From contig NZ_FOIP01000002.1 in the NCBI RefSeq assembly GCF_900105215.1, positions 1,240,001 to 1,304,000 of the forward strand: 64,000 bases of DNA, given 5' to 3'. Made by a program: the position numbers and the translations under genes. Shown piece by piece: positions 51,613 through 61,070 of this stretch; positions within the stretch are counted from its first letter, which is position 1, and each line of letters opens with the position of its first letter. The notes below the pieces were generated by a model that saw only the letters and a program-made list of their open reading frames with translations, searched no databases and was not told where the DNA came from. The DNA comes from Lacrimispora sphenoides (lineage in GTDB: Bacteria > Bacillota > Clostridia > Lachnospirales > Lachnospiraceae).

Positions 51613-52194
51613 ATGAGAGTGATTGGATTGACCGGAGGGGTCGGAGCCGGAAAAAGTCTGGTTCTTTCTATTTTAAAAGAGGAATACGGTGCGGAAGTAA
51701 TCAAGGCGGATGAAGTGGCCCATGAGCTCATGGAGCCGGGAAAAGAAGGCTACCTGGCCGTTAAGTCAGCCTTGGGGGAAGACCTTCTAAACCCCGATGG
51801 AACCATTGACCGCAAAGCTTTGGCCGCACGTATCTTTGAGGATGACAGCGCAAGGAAAACCGTAGATGGAATCATTCACCCTATGGTATGGAAAACCATT
51901 GAGGATAAAATTTCTGCTTCCCAAGCAGGGCTTATTGTGGTAGAATTTGCAATTATGAATGAAAATATGGATGACAGCTGGGATGAGATGTGGTACGTTC
52001 ATGCTTCAAAGGAGAACCGGATCCGCCGTTTGGCGGAAAGCAGGAGCTATACGAGAGAGCATTCGGAGCGTATCATGGCGAGTCAGGCCTCTGAATCTGA
52101 GTTTTTAAACCGCAGTACGCGGGTGATTGAAAATAACGGTTCCATGGAGGATGTAAAGCAGCAGCTGGCTGAATTATTGAAAAGCAGAGGGTAA
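51613..52194 (+). CDS. coaE: Dephospho-CoA kinase
   Basis: 193 residues. It phosphorylates dephospho-CoA with ATP, the last step of coenzyme A synthesis. The P-loop is LTGGVGAGKSLVLSIL; IKADEVAHELMEPG carries the catalytic Asp region and HPMVWKTIE the substrate lid. RRLAESRSYTREHSERIMAS near the end is a family signature. Placement just after polA is common in Firmicutes. GGTGATAGG precedes the ATG. Confidence 0.95.
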   Translation: MRVIGLTGGVGAGKSLVLSILKEEYGAEVIKADEVAHELMEPGKEGYLAVKSALGEDLLNPDGTIDRKALAARIFEDDSARKTVDGIIHPMVWKTIEDKISASQAGLIVVEFAIMNENMDDSWDEMWYVHASKENRIRRLAESRSYTREHSERIMASQASESEFLNRSTRVIENNGSMEDVKQQLAELLKSRG

Positions 52195-52230
52195 TACCCT
52201 GTGGGTATCCCATTACACCCGGAAAAGCGG
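52195..52230 (+). repeat. Two-hairpin intergenic repeat, variant copy after coaE
   Basis: TACCC-TGT-GGGTA is followed by TCCCATTACACCCGGAAAA and GCGGGGGG, a diverged version of the unit in front of polA. Confidence 0.55.
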
Positions 52231-52268
52231 GGGGATCATCCAGAATGCAGGGCTGAAAAGAGGATAAT

Positions 52269-53066
52269 ATGAGATTGGTAAGTATTGCAAGCGGAAGCAG
52301 CGGAAACTGCATTTATGTGGGCTCCGATACCACGCATATCCTGGTGGATGCCGGGATAAGCAACAAACGGATCCAACAGGGATTAAACGAAATCGGAGTA
52401 AAGGGCAGTGAACTCACAGGAATCGTCATCACCCATGAACACTCCGACCATACGAAAGGACTGGGAGTTCTGGCCAGGAAATATGGGGTTCCTATTTATG
52501 GGACCAGTGAGACCCTGGAAGAGATATCAAAGCAGAAGTATTTAGGGGAATACCCCAGGGAATTATTTTGTGCCATCAGGCCTGATGTGGATTTTAATGT
52601 TGGGGATCTGGAAGTAAAGCCTTTTTCCATTGATCACGATGCGGTAAAGCCGGTGGCTTACCGGATCCAGCATGGACACAAGTCTGTTGCGGTTGCCACG
52701 GATATGGGGCATTACGACCAGTATATTATTGAGCATCTTCAGGGACTAGATGCGGTATTAATCGAGTCCAATCACGATGTAAATATGCTGCAGGCAGGGC
52801 CTTATCCCTACTATCTGAAACGCCGGATCCTGGGAGATCACGGACACCTTTCCAATGAGAATGCGGGACGGCTTTTGTGCTGTATTCTTCATGATAATTT
52901 AAAGAAGATTTTGCTGGGCCACTTAAGCAAGGAGAACAATTATGAAGAGCTTGCTTATGAGACGGTAAGGCTTGAGATCACAGAAGGAGATAATCCATTT
53001 AAGGCATCTGATTTTTCCATAGCGGTTGCAAAAAGGGATCAGATGTCAGAGATTATTACGATATAA
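52269..53066 (+). CDS. MBL-fold hydrolase, WalJ/YycJ family
   Basis: 265 residues. SIASGSSGNCIYVGSDTTHI is the N-terminal signature of the YycJ/WalJ group, and VITHEHSDHTKGLGVLA holds the H-x-H-x-D-H zinc motif. ATDMGHYDQYIIEHL, LIESNHDVNML and LGHLSKENN supply the remaining ligands. WalJ proteins are linked to DNA replication and cell wall control; here the walRK genes are not adjacent. AAAAGAGG precedes the ATG. Confidence 0.9.
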   Translation: MRLVSIASGSSGNCIYVGSDTTHILVDAGISNKRIQQGLNEIGVKGSELTGIVITHEHSDHTKGLGVLARKYGVPIYGTSETLEEISKQKYLGEYPRELFCAIRPDVDFNVGDLEVKPFSIDHDAVKPVAYRIQHGHKSVAVATDMGHYDQYIIEHLQGLDAVLIESNHDVNMLQAGPYPYYLKRRILGDHGHLSNENAGRLLCCILHDNLKKILLGHLSKENNYEELAYETVRLEITEGDNPFKASDFSIAVAKRDQMSEIITI

Positions 53067-53171
53067 CGAGCGCAAGAGAGCGAAGATAAGCTTGCTCATC
53101 GGCGCGAAGGTTGAATGTTGATTATGAACCGCAGGTCCATGATATAATTCTAATGAAAGAGGAGAAACATT

Positions 53172-53444
53172 ATGAACAAAACGATTATTACAGTAGTTGG
53201 AAAAGATACCGTAGGGATCATAGCAAAGATTTGTACTTATTTAGCAGGCAACCAGGTGAACATATTGGATATTTCCCAAACCATTGTCCAGGGCTTCTTT
53301 AATATGATGATGATCGTGGATATCAATGATGCAACAAAGCCTTTCGGTGAACTGGCTGATGAACTGGAACAAATTGGCGATGAAATCGGAGTAAAGGTGA
53401 AATGCCAGCGTGAAGAGATTTTTACCAGCATGCACCGTATCTGA
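53172..53444 (+). CDS. ACT domain protein (UPF0237)
   Basis: 90 residues forming one ACT domain: TIITVVGKDTVGIIAKICTY, then NILDISQTIVQGFFNMMMIV. ACT domains bind amino acids or other small ligands. AAGAGGAG precedes the ATG. The next gene, a UPF0210 protein, is 39 bases away. The two are a conserved pair in many bacteria and archaea, but the joint function is unknown. Confidence 0.92.
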   Translation: MNKTIITVVGKDTVGIIAKICTYLAGNQVNILDISQTIVQGFFNMMMIVDINDATKPFGELADELEQIGDEIGVKVKCQREEIFTSMHRI

Positions 53445-53483
53445 TAACAAGTTCAAGGCATAAGAAAAGGATGGGTTCCCGAT

Positions 53484-54848
53484 ATGTTAAATATGTTTGA
53501 AGTTAATGAAACCAATAAAATGATCGAACAGGAGCTGCTTGATGTACGTACCATTACCATGGGCATCAGTCTTCTTGACTGCAGTGACAGTGACTTAAAA
53601 ACGGTGAATGAAAAAATTTATAATAAAATTACAACCGTTGCAAAAGATCTTGTGGCAGTAGGTAAGGAGATTGAAAAGGATTTTGGAATTCCCATTGTAA
53701 ATAAAAGAATTTCTGTAACTCCCATTGCCATAGTCGGCGGTGCGGCCTGCAAGAGTCCGGAAGATTTTGTGACCATTGCACAGACCCTTGACCGTGCGGC
53801 CAAGGAAGTGGGCGTTAATTTCATTGGCGGCTATTCTGCCCTTGTGAGCAAGGGAATGACCGCTGCGGATAAAAACCTGATCTGCTCCATACCAAAAGCT
53901 CTCGCCTGTACAGACCGTGTATGCAGCTCTGTGAATGTAGGTTCCACAAAGACAGGCATTAACATGGATGCAGTGGCTCTTATGGGAAAAACTGTAGTGG
54001 AAACGGCAAAGGCCACCAAGGACATTGATTCCCTCGGCTGCGCCAAACTGGTGGTATTTTGCAATGCGCCGGATGATAATCCTTTTATGGCAGGAGCGTT
54101 TCACGGGGTGACGGAAGCGGATGTCATCATTAATGTGGGAGTCAGCGGTCCTGGGGTTGTTAAGACCGCCATTGAAGCAGCCAGAGGAAAGGATTTTGAA
54201 GTTCTTTGTGAAATCATTAAGAAAACCGCCTTTAAGATAACCCGTGTGGGTCAGCTGGTTGCCCAGGAGGCGTCAAAAAGGCTGAATGTTCCATTTGGTA
54301 TCATTGATTTATCTCTTGCACCGACTCCAGCTGTTGGTGACAGTGTGGCTGAAATCCTGGAAGAGATCGGTCTGGAACGGGTAGGCGCACCGGGTACCAC
54401 GGCTGCCCTTGCCCTATTAAATGACCAGGTAAAAAAAGGCGGCGTTATGGCATCCTCCTATGTGGGCGGTTTGAGCGGTGCGTTTATTCCGGTCAGCGAA
54501 GATCAGGGAATGATCGATGCGGTAGCCATGGGAGCATTAAATATTGAGAAACTGGAAGCCATGACCTGTGTCTGCTCAGTGGGACTTGATATGATCGCAA
54601 TTCCTGGAGACACACCTGCTACTACCATTGCAGGGATTATTGCAGATGAATCTGCGATCGGAATGGTAAACCAGAAGACAACGGCAGTCCGCATTATTCC
54701 GGTTATTGGAAAATCCGTGGGAGAGACGGTGGAATTCGGCGGTTTATTGGGATATGCTCCTGTTATGCCGGTCAGCAAGTACTCCTGCGAGAAATTCGTA
54801 ACCAGAGGCGGACGGATTCCGGCGCCTATTCACAGCTTTAAAAATTAA
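53484..54848 (+). CDS. UPF0210 (DUF711, PFL) family protein
   Basis: 454 residues, full length for the family. [58 protein letters not shown] and [20 protein letters not shown] are the conserved blocks. Structures of the family resemble glycyl-radical-like barrels, but activity is unknown. It pairs with the ACT protein just upstream. The start is at the first ATG; a second lies three codons on. Confidence 0.92.
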   Translation: MLNMFEVNETNKMIEQELLDVRTITMGISLLDCSDSDLKTVNEKIYNKITTVAKDLVAVGKEIEKDFGIPIVNKRISVTPIAIVGGAACKSPEDFVTIAQTLDRAAKEVGVNFIGGYSALVSKGMTAADKNLICSIPKALACTDRVCSSVNVGSTKTGINMDAVALMGKTVVETAKATKDIDSLGCAKLVVFCNAPDDNPFMAGAFHGVTEADVIINVGVSGPGVVKTAIEAARGKDFEVLCEIIKKTAFKITRVGQLVAQEASKRLNVPFGIIDLSLAPTPAVGDSVAEILEEIGLERVGAPGTTAALALLNDQVKKGGVMASSYVGGLSGAFIPVSEDQGMIDAVAMGALNIEKLEAMTCVCSVGLDMIAIPGDTPATTIAGIIADESAIGMVNQKTTAVRIIPVIGKSVGETVEFGGLLGYAPVMPVSKYSCEKFVTRGGRIPAPIHSFKN

Positions 54849-54874
54849 GTACCGGTGGAGGATGGATACAGGGA

Positions 54875-55516
54875 ATGAATATCTATTTGATTCGCCATGG
54901 ACGGCAAAACAGCAAACTCTGTAATATCGATGTAGATCTATCTGAAGAAGGCCGACGTCAGTCGGCCTTAGTCGGGGAACGGCTTGCCTCCATAGGCATT
55001 GAAGCGGTATATTCCAGCCATTTGATCCGGGCGGTGGAAACCGCCAGGGAAGCAAACCGGTACTGGAATGCAAAGCACATCATAAGACAGGAGCTTAGAG
55101 AGATTTCCTTTGGAGATATGGAAGGCATGGCGGATGAGGAGATAGCGGCAAAATACGGGGATTTTCAGAAAGAACAGGCACGGCTGGAACAGGATTTGCC
55201 CTACCCCGGAGGCGAGTGTGCCGGGGATGTGATGAAACGGGCCATCCCTGTCCTTGAAGAAATAGTCGCAAGCGGTTACCAGAATGTAGCCGTTGTGACT
55301 CACGGAGGCGTGATCCGCTCCGTGACATCTGCACTGCTTCATATGGAACCGAAATATTATCGTCTCCTTGGAAATTCCCTTGAGAACTGCAGTATTACAG
55401 AAGTGCACTGGAACGAAAAAACAGGGCGTTTTTTAATGGAACGTTTTAATGATTATGCGCATCTTGAACCTTACCCGGAGCTTTTGCGGGCAAGCTGGGT
55501 GGATGCAGAAAACTGA
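54875..55516 (+). CDS. Histidine phosphatase family protein
   Basis: 213 residues of the phosphoglycerate mutase-like superfamily. MNIYLIRHGRQNSKLC carries the catalytic RHG, SSHLIRAVETAREA the second Arg, EISFGDMEGM the Glu region and VAVVTHGGVIRSV the second His. It is a phosphatase or mutase on a small phosphorylated metabolite; the substrate cannot be told. It is 26 bases after the UPF0210 gene. Confidence 0.9.
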   Translation: MNIYLIRHGRQNSKLCNIDVDLSEEGRRQSALVGERLASIGIEAVYSSHLIRAVETAREANRYWNAKHIIRQELREISFGDMEGMADEEIAAKYGDFQKEQARLEQDLPYPGGECAGDVMKRAIPVLEEIVASGYQNVAVVTHGGVIRSVTSALLHMEPKYYRLLGNSLENCSITEVHWNEKTGRFLMERFNDYAHLEPYPELLRASWVDAEN

Positions 55517-55518
55517 AA

Positions 55519-55570
55519 CACCCATCGGGTGTACCTTTATGCCCAAAGAGCATGGGCGAGAAATAGGAAA
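55519..55570 (+). repeat. Two-hairpin intergenic repeat, copy before methyltransferase
   Basis: CACCC-ATC-GGGTG followed by TACCTTTATGCCC and GCATGGGC, then GAGAAATAGGAAAGG. It matches the first unit before polA. Confidence 0.7.
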
Positions 55571-55586
55571 GGAATTGCCTAATTTC

Positions 55587-56759
55587 ATGGAAGAAAAGGA
55601 AAAAGAACATTTAATTCAGATTGGAAGAGAGTTTCTTGATGAAAATCTGCTTCGGATCGTAATCAGCAATCCATCAGATAAGCAGGGCGTTTCCAAAGTA
55701 AAGGTACGCCCGCTTTTGCTAAAAGGGAGCCTGATTTTTCAAGCGGAAGAGCTGGTAGGAAACCAGGCTTTTCATAAGAATTATTCTGCAGGAGAATGCA
55801 TCTCTTATATCGTTGATCTGCTGGATGGAACGCTTCGTCAGATGGAACTGGAATCCAGGAAAGGTCAGGTCAGAGTGCTGATGAGCAAGAAAGGAAGCCC
55901 AAGCATCAAGATAAAGCGGCAGCAAAAGATTGCGGCTCCTTCCCCGGTCCTTCAGCATAACAGACAGAAAAGTTATATATTAAAAGAAGGCACACCAGTC
56001 CCCTTTCTGGTGGATCTGGGAGTCATGACGGCGGAAGGAAAAGTCATTGCTTCCAGATATGATAAGTTTCGCCAGATCAACAGGTTCTTAGAATTTATTG
56101 AGGATATCCTACCCAGGCTTGATAAGAGCAGAGAGAATGTGATCATTGATTTTGGCTGCGGGAAATCCTATCTGACCTTTGCCATGTATTACTATCTTCA
56201 TGAGCTGAAAGGGTATTTGATCCGTGTCATCGGGCTTGATTTAAAGCAGACGGTCATTGATGACTGTAACCGCCTGGGAGAGCGGTATGGATATGATAAG
56301 TTAAAATTTTATCATGGAGATATCGCTTCCTACGAGGGAGTGGACCATGTGGATATGGTAGTAACTCTTCATGCCTGTGATACCGCTACAGACTATGCCT
56401 TGGCAAAGGCAGTCCGCTGGGGAGCCTCTGTCATTTTATCAGTTCCCTGCTGTCAGCATGAGCTGAATAAAACCATGCATCAGGAGCTTATGGCTCCCGT
56501 ATTTCAATATGGTCTGATCCAGGAACGGATGGCAGCTCTATATACGGATGCACTTAGGGCAGAAATTCTGGAAAACCAGGGATACCGGACTCAAATTCTG
56601 GAATTCATCGACATGGAGCATACACCGAAAAATATTTTGATTCGCGGAGTAAAACAGGGCGAAAAGAAAGATAACCGAAGGGAGATCCAGGAAATCATGG
56701 AATTTCTCCACGGGAAACTGACTCTTGCTGACCTGCTTATAGAAGAGGATAAGAATTAG
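55587..56759 (+). CDS. SAM-dependent methyltransferase
   Basis: 390 residues from the ATG at 55587; the frame is open further upstream but runs through the intergenic repeat. Motif I is VIIDFGCGKSYLTFAMYYYL, with VIGLDLKQTVIDDCNRLGER as the ribose-binding strand. ILSVPCCQHELNKTMHQELM carries a Pro-Cys-Cys motif near the active site. It resembles methyltransferase_32-type proteins. The N-terminal 170 residues form a separate region of unknown role. The substrate is unknown, possibly RNA. Confidence 0.85.
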   Translation: MEEKEKEHLIQIGREFLDENLLRIVISNPSDKQGVSKVKVRPLLLKGSLIFQAEELVGNQAFHKNYSAGECISYIVDLLDGTLRQMELESRKGQVRVLMSKKGSPSIKIKRQQKIAAPSPVLQHNRQKSYILKEGTPVPFLVDLGVMTAEGKVIASRYDKFRQINRFLEFIEDILPRLDKSRENVIIDFGCGKSYLTFAMYYYLHELKGYLIRVIGLDLKQTVIDDCNRLGERYGYDKLKFYHGDIASYEGVDHVDMVVTLHACDTATDYALAKAVRWGASVILSVPCCQHELNKTMHQELMAPVFQYGLIQERMAALYTDALRAEILENQGYRTQILEFIDMEHTPKNILIRGVKQGEKKDNRREIQEIMEFLHGKLTLADLLIEEDKN

Positions 56760-56824
56760 AAAGTGGATGGTAATTTTTGATTATATGTGGTATGATATAT
56801 AAAACAATTAAGGAGGAGAAATCA

Positions 56825-57169
56825 GTGCCTTTCATCAACTCGAAAGTAAATGTCGCATTATCAGAAGAGGAAAAAGCAGCACTAAAAACAAAGCTTGGAC
56901 AGGCCATCAGCCTCATTCCCGGTAAATCGGAAAGCTGGCTTATGGTTGGCTTTGAAGATAACTGTTCCCTTTACTTTAAAGGAAATAATAATACAAAGCT
57001 AGCTTTTGTGGAAGTAAAGATTTTTGGTCATGCATCAGAACGGGATTACGACAGGCTGACCGCTGAGATCTGTAAAATCTATAAAGATGTGCTATCCATC
57101 GCCCAGGATAAAATTTATGTGAAATATGAAGAAGTGGATCACTGGGGTTGGAACGGAGGAAACTTTTAG
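56825..57169 (+). CDS. MIF/phenylpyruvate tautomerase-like protein
   Basis: 114 residues starting at GTG, nine bases after AAGGAGGAG. The protein begins Met-Pro-Phe-Ile-Asn; the Pro exposed after Met removal is the catalytic base of the tautomerase superfamily. KTKLGQAISLIPGKSESWLM and NTKLAFVEVKIFGHASERDY match the MIF family, which is about 115 residues long. A further upstream frame is open but lacks the Pro start. The cellular substrate is unknown. Confidence 0.9.
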   Translation: MPFINSKVNVALSEEEKAALKTKLGQAISLIPGKSESWLMVGFEDNCSLYFKGNNNTKLAFVEVKIFGHASERDYDRLTAEICKIYKDVLSIAQDKIYVKYEEVDHWGWNGGNF

Positions 57170-57205
57170 CTGCACCAGCTGATTCTTATTCGGGAGGAAT
57201 GGTTT

Positions 57206-57712
57206 ATGGAGCTTTGGGATGTTTATGATGAAAACCGGGTGGCCACTGGAAAAACCCATGTCCGCGGAGTACCGCTTGGTACAGGAGAATATCACCTTGT
57301 GTCGGATATCTGGCTTGTAAATGGAAATCAGGAGATTTTGCTCACCAAAAGGCATCCGGATAAGCCTTACGGTCTTATGTGGGAATGCTCCGGGGGCTCT
57401 GTTCTTGCGGGAGAAACCAGCATAGAAGGAGCCCTTCGGGAACTTTCTGAAGAAGTTGGGATCCGGGCGGAAAAAGAGCAGCTCATCCTGATTCATGCAA
57501 TCCGTCTGAAAGAGCGGTTTGTGGACACTTATATCACCAGACAAAAGGTTACCATAAATGACATAACCATTCAGCAGGAAGAAGTGGTAGATGCGAAGTT
57601 TGTTACGTTTGAACAGCTCCTTGAAATGTGGAAACAGGGAATCGTAGTTCCTAAATCCCGGTTTCTTCTATATAAAGATAGGATCAGGGAATTCATTCAG
57701 CCGCCATCATAG
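57206..57712 (+). CDS. NUDIX hydrolase
   Basis: 168 residues. The NUDIX box is clear: GGSVLAGETSIEGALRELSE then EVGI, fitting G-x5-E-x7-REUXEE-x-GU. MELWDVYDENRVATGKTHVR at the N-terminus resembles the IDI-like subgroup. The enzyme cleaves a nucleoside diphosphate linked to another group; the substrate is unknown. Its end overlaps the end of the convergent tmcAL gene by six bases. Confidence 0.92.
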   Translation: MELWDVYDENRVATGKTHVRGVPLGTGEYHLVSDIWLVNGNQEILLTKRHPDKPYGLMWECSGGSVLAGETSIEGALRELSEEVGIRAEKEQLILIHAIRLKERFVDTYITRQKVTINDITIQQEEVVDAKFVTFEQLLEMWKQGIVVPKSRFLLYKDRIREFIQPPS

Positions 57713-58966
57713 GATGACGACGGAATGAGTGAACTCATTTTTCATTTTTATGCGATATTTGTCCTGCACAATGGTCTGATAAATGTGGGAGCAGTAAAAA
57801 TCCTGGCGGAGCATGGACCAGGCTGCTCCGGAAAGAATGAGTCTTGCATCGGCAGTTTTTGTGATGAGAGGGATGCTCCCTCTCTTTTTTATTTCTCCCA
57901 TAAGACCTGCGGAAGTTTTTTTAAAGCCTAAAACCCGGGCATATGGGGCGTAACCGGCGTTCCGGCCTAAAACAACCTGATGGGCAGTGATTCCAAGGGC
58001 GATATGAAGAAGCGCCCGGCTGATCCGTGTATAAGTATATTGCCTTGTTTTTAAGAGGTTGATTTTTTCCTCAAAAGGTAGGAAATCCGGAAGCTGCCTT
58101 AAGAGTCTGGCTGCCAGTTCTTCAGAAACGTCGGCATACTTCTTATAGGGAATATCTTCGCAATCCAATTTAAGCAGGGTTGTATTTAATAAGGCGCTGA
58201 AATCGTCAATAAACACAGGAAAGCTCTGGGACATCATCTGTTTTACTGAATCCGGCACCTGTATCAGGGAAGACTCCGCCTGCATCAGGATATCCGGATT
58301 TTCATAAATGGCTTTCCTGATTCCGGTTGCAGAACTGAAACCTTCGGAGGCAAGACTGGTATCGTGATACCCATATCCTTTTCTGGATATTGTAACTGGA
58401 GTCATTGGGCTTTTCTGCCTGTAAAGAGCCTTGCAATATTCGATTCCCAGGATGTTATTTGGGGAGGCCAGAATGGAAGCCTCATCCTCATTTAAGATTC
58501 CACAGGAAATAAGGGCCAGATTTCTGGCCTGGGGAAAGGTGGCCCCCTTTTTCAGCTCTCTGCGCAGCTCTTTCGTATAAACAGGGGGTTCTGTGGCTAA
58601 AATAGAAGCAATACCGGTAAGTTTTTCCACATTACCGCATTCGCTTCCAAAGCAGACGCTGCCAACCACTCCCAGATTGTTAAGAAGGGCGATCCCACTT
58701 GCCGCAAAATCCTCTGCACTGCTGGAAGCAAAGACAGACGGAAGCTCGATTACCAAGTCGGCTCCGCAAGACAATGCCATGGCTGTCCTTGTATATTTAT
58801 CATAGATGGCAGGAGCTCCTCTTTGGACAAAATCCCCGCTCATAGCCACGATGCAATAGTCTGCATGAGAGATTTCCTTGGCTTTCCTGATATGGTAAGC
58901 ATGTCCATCGTGGAAAGGATTGTATTCAGCGATAATACCAACGGCTAGAGAACTTTTGTTTTTCAT
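57707..58966 (-). CDS. tmcAL: tRNA(Met) cytidine acetate ligase
   Basis: 419 residues. TmcAL (YlbM) activates acetate with ATP and makes N4-acetylcytidine at the wobble position of elongator tRNA-Met. VGIIAEYNPFHDGHAYHI holds the HxGH nucleotidyltransferase motif; VAMSGDFVQRGAPAIYDKYT and VCFGSECGNVEKL are family blocks; SSATGIRKAIYEN is further on. The length is normal. The stop overlaps the NUDIX gene on the other strand. Confidence 0.93.
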   Translation of the reverse strand: MKNKSSLAVGIIAEYNPFHDGHAYHIRKAKEISHADYCIVAMSGDFVQRGAPAIYDKYTRTAMALSCGADLVIELPSVFASSSAEDFAASGIALLNNLGVVGSVCFGSECGNVEKLTGIASILATEPPVYTKELRRELKKGATFPQARNLALISCGILNEDEASILASPNNILGIEYCKALYRQKSPMTPVTISRKGYGYHDTSLASEGFSSATGIRKAIYENPDILMQAESSLIQVPDSVKQMMSQSFPVFIDDFSALLNTTLLKLDCEDIPYKKYADVSEELAARLLRQLPDFLPFEEKINLLKTRQYTYTRISRALLHIALGITAHQVVLGRNAGYAPYARVLGFKKTSAGLMGEIKKRGSIPLITKTADARLILSGAAWSMLRQDFYCSHIYQTIVQDKYRIKMKNEFTHSVVIL

Positions 58967-59048
58967 GTTAAAAGATATCCTTTTTCTTATTCTTATCCTC
59001 TATTATGCGATTGTTTCGCAAAAAATGCAAATTATTTTAGCACAACAC

Positions 59049-59077
59049 TTGAAAATTTTAGCGAATCCTCATAGAAT
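59049..59077 (+). promoter_or_regulatory. Promoter of pduL-ackA
   Basis: TTGAAA (59049-59054), a 17-base spacer and TAGAAT (59072-59077), about 54 bases before the pduL start. Confidence 0.6.
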
Positions 59078-59130
59078 AGAGTGAGAATCGGTGAAAAACA
59101 TCGATTAAAAGAACAGGAGAATAGATAGGT

Positions 59131-59700
59131 ATGAATTTTATCGTTGAAACATCAGCTCGACATGTACATCTAACTCAGGAACATCTTGAGATTTTATTTG
59201 GAAACGGCTATGAGTTAACAAAGAAAAAATCTTTATCCCAGCCAGGCCAGTATGCCTGTGAGGAGAGAGTAACTGTTGTTGGTTCCAAGGGCGAGTTTAA
59301 AGGAATTTCCATTTTAGGCCCGGTTAGAAAAGCGACTCAGATAGAGCTTTCCGCAACCGATGCCCGTTCCATTGGAATTGTTGCGCCTTTAAGAGAATCC
59401 GGCGACGTTGCCGGCAGCGGTGCATGCAAGATCGTAGGACCTGCTGGTGAAATTGAGATAACAGAGGGCGTGATCGTTGCAAAACGTCATATCCATGCAA
59501 CTCCTGCAGAAGCAGAAAAGCTTGGTGTTAAAGATGGTGAAGTTGTTTCTGTGAAAATAGACACAGACGGTAGAAGCCTTATTTTCGGAGATGTGGTTGT
59601 GCGTGTAAATGAAAATTATGCTTTAGCTATGCACATTGACACAGACGAATCCAACGCAGCAAGCTGTGGCAGAGAACAGTACGGCGAAATTATTAAATAA
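59131..59700 (+). CDS. pduL: Phosphate acyltransferase PduL
   Basis: 189 residues. PduL converts acyl-CoA and phosphate to acyl phosphate and replaces Pta in many clostridia. FIVETSARHVHLTQEHLEIL and VAKRHIHATPAEAEKLGV carry the paired zinc-binding His motifs, and GPVRKATQIELSATDAR lies between. No microcompartment targeting peptide is seen at the N-terminus, so it is likely cytosolic. The stop codon is adjacent to the ackA leader. With AckA it makes acetate and ATP. Confidence 0.94.
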   Translation: MNFIVETSARHVHLTQEHLEILFGNGYELTKKKSLSQPGQYACEERVTVVGSKGEFKGISILGPVRKATQIELSATDARSIGIVAPLRESGDVAGSGACKIVGPAGEIEITEGVIVAKRHIHATPAEAEKLGVKDGEVVSVKIDTDGRSLIFGDVVVRVNENYALAMHIDTDESNAASCGREQYGEIIK

Positions 59701-59721
59701 ATGAAGGAGAATCAAAGGAAT

Positions 59722-60915
59722 ATGAAAATTTTAGTTATTAACTGCGGAAGCTCTTCCTTAAAGTACCAGCTGATCGATATGGAGAACGAGGGAGTCTTAG
59801 CAATAGGCTTATGCGAGAGAATCGGCATTGCCGGTTCCAAGCTGACTCACAAGTCAGAAGGCAATGAGGATATGGTAGTAGAGAAAGAGATGCCGAACCA
59901 TACCGTTGCTATCAAGCTGGTTTTGGATGCATTGGTTGACCCGAAATACGGTGTAATCAAGGATACCAGTGAAATTTCTGCAGTAGGACACAGGGTTCTC
60001 CATGCAGGAACGATTTACAGCGATTCTATCGTAGTAAATGAAGACGTGAAAAAGGTTATCCGTGACTGCTTTGATTTAGGACCTTTGCATAATCCGGCAA
60101 ACCTTATGGGAATTGAAGCATGTGAGGAAGCTGTACCGGGAGTTCCTAATGTAGCGGTATTTGATACTTCTTTCGGTATGGGTATGCCAGATAAAGCAGG
60201 CATGTATGCTATTCCTAATGAATATTATGAGAAATACAGCATTCGCCGTTACGGCTTCCATGGAACAAGCCACAAATTTGTATCCAATGAAGCTTTAACT
60301 TATTGTGATCTGGATCATAAGAATGGCAAGGTAATCGTATGCCACTTAGGAAACGGAGCCAGCATTTCTGCCTCCATCGGCGGCAAGTGCGTGGATACCA
60401 GCATGGGACTGACTCCTTTAGAGGGTCTTATCATGGGTACCAGAAGCGGTGACATCGATCCTACTGTTATTCAGTTTATCTGTAATAAGGAAGGCAAGAG
60501 CGTTAATGAGGTACTGGACATTTTAAATAAAAAATCCGGTATCCTTGGTATGTCCGGCGGTATTTCCAGCGATTTCCGTGATGTGCAGAAGGCACAGGGA
60601 GAAGGAAATCGTCTGGCTGATATTGCGATCCAGGCATTTATTTACCGCGTGGCAAAATATATCGGTTCCTATGTAGCAGCTATGAACGGTGTTGACGCTA
60701 TTGTGTTTACTGCTGGCGTGGGTGAGAACGATAAGCCGATCAGAGGTGCGGTTTGTGAATATTTAGGCTACCTTGGTATTTCTATTGATGCTGAAGCCAA
60801 TAAAGCAAGAGGAAAACGTGTCATGATCTCCACACCGGATTCCAAGGTAAAGGTATGCGTAATTCCTACCAATGAAGAGCTGGCCATTGCAAGAGAGACA
60901 AAAGCTCTGGTATAA
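59722..60915 (+). CDS. ackA: Acetate kinase
   Basis: 397 residues from the ATG at 59722, preceded by AAAGGA; an in-frame ATG at 59701 would add seven residues. KILVINCGSSSLKYQLIDM is the phosphate-binding start, VAVFDTSFGMGMPDKAGMYA, RRYGFHGTSHKFVSNEAL and VCHLGNGASISASIGGKCVD are the catalytic blocks, and VFTAGVGENDKPIRG the adenine site. It converts acetyl phosphate plus ADP to acetate plus ATP and is transcribed with pduL. Confidence 0.96.
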   Translation: MKILVINCGSSSLKYQLIDMENEGVLAIGLCERIGIAGSKLTHKSEGNEDMVVEKEMPNHTVAIKLVLDALVDPKYGVIKDTSEISAVGHRVLHAGTIYSDSIVVNEDVKKVIRDCFDLGPLHNPANLMGIEACEEAVPGVPNVAVFDTSFGMGMPDKAGMYAIPNEYYEKYSIRRYGFHGTSHKFVSNEALTYCDLDHKNGKVIVCHLGNGASISASIGGKCVDTSMGLTPLEGLIMGTRSGDIDPTVIQFICNKEGKSVNEVLDILNKKSGILGMSGGISSDFRDVQKAQGEGNRLADIAIQAFIYRVAKYIGSYVAAMNGVDAIVFTAGVGENDKPIRGAVCEYLGYLGISIDAEANKARGKRVMISTPDSKVKVCVIPTNEELAIARETKALV

Positions 60916-60953
60916 TCCGGAATAAAATGGTACATGATGTTGAGTATGGGTTA

Positions 60954-60992
60954 CAGTTCAGCCATACCATTCATTAGTATGGCTGAACTGTT
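60954..60992 (+). terminator. Hairpin after ackA
   Basis: ACAGTTCAGCCATAC pairs perfectly with GTATGGCTGAACTGT around a nine-base loop. No long T run is present. Confidence 0.65.
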
Positions 60993-61015
60993 ACTTCAAA
61001 TATGGAAATATTTGT

Positions 61016-61043
61016 TGACAAATGTTGCACCCATATGTATAAT
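61016..61043 (+). promoter_or_regulatory. Promoter of DUF177-rpmF
   Basis: A consensus TTGACA (61016-61021), a 16-base spacer and a consensus TATAAT (61038-61043), 27 bases before the DUF177 start. Confidence 0.8.
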
Positions 61044-61070
61044 AACATAGGTGCGTATTAGGAGACTAGT

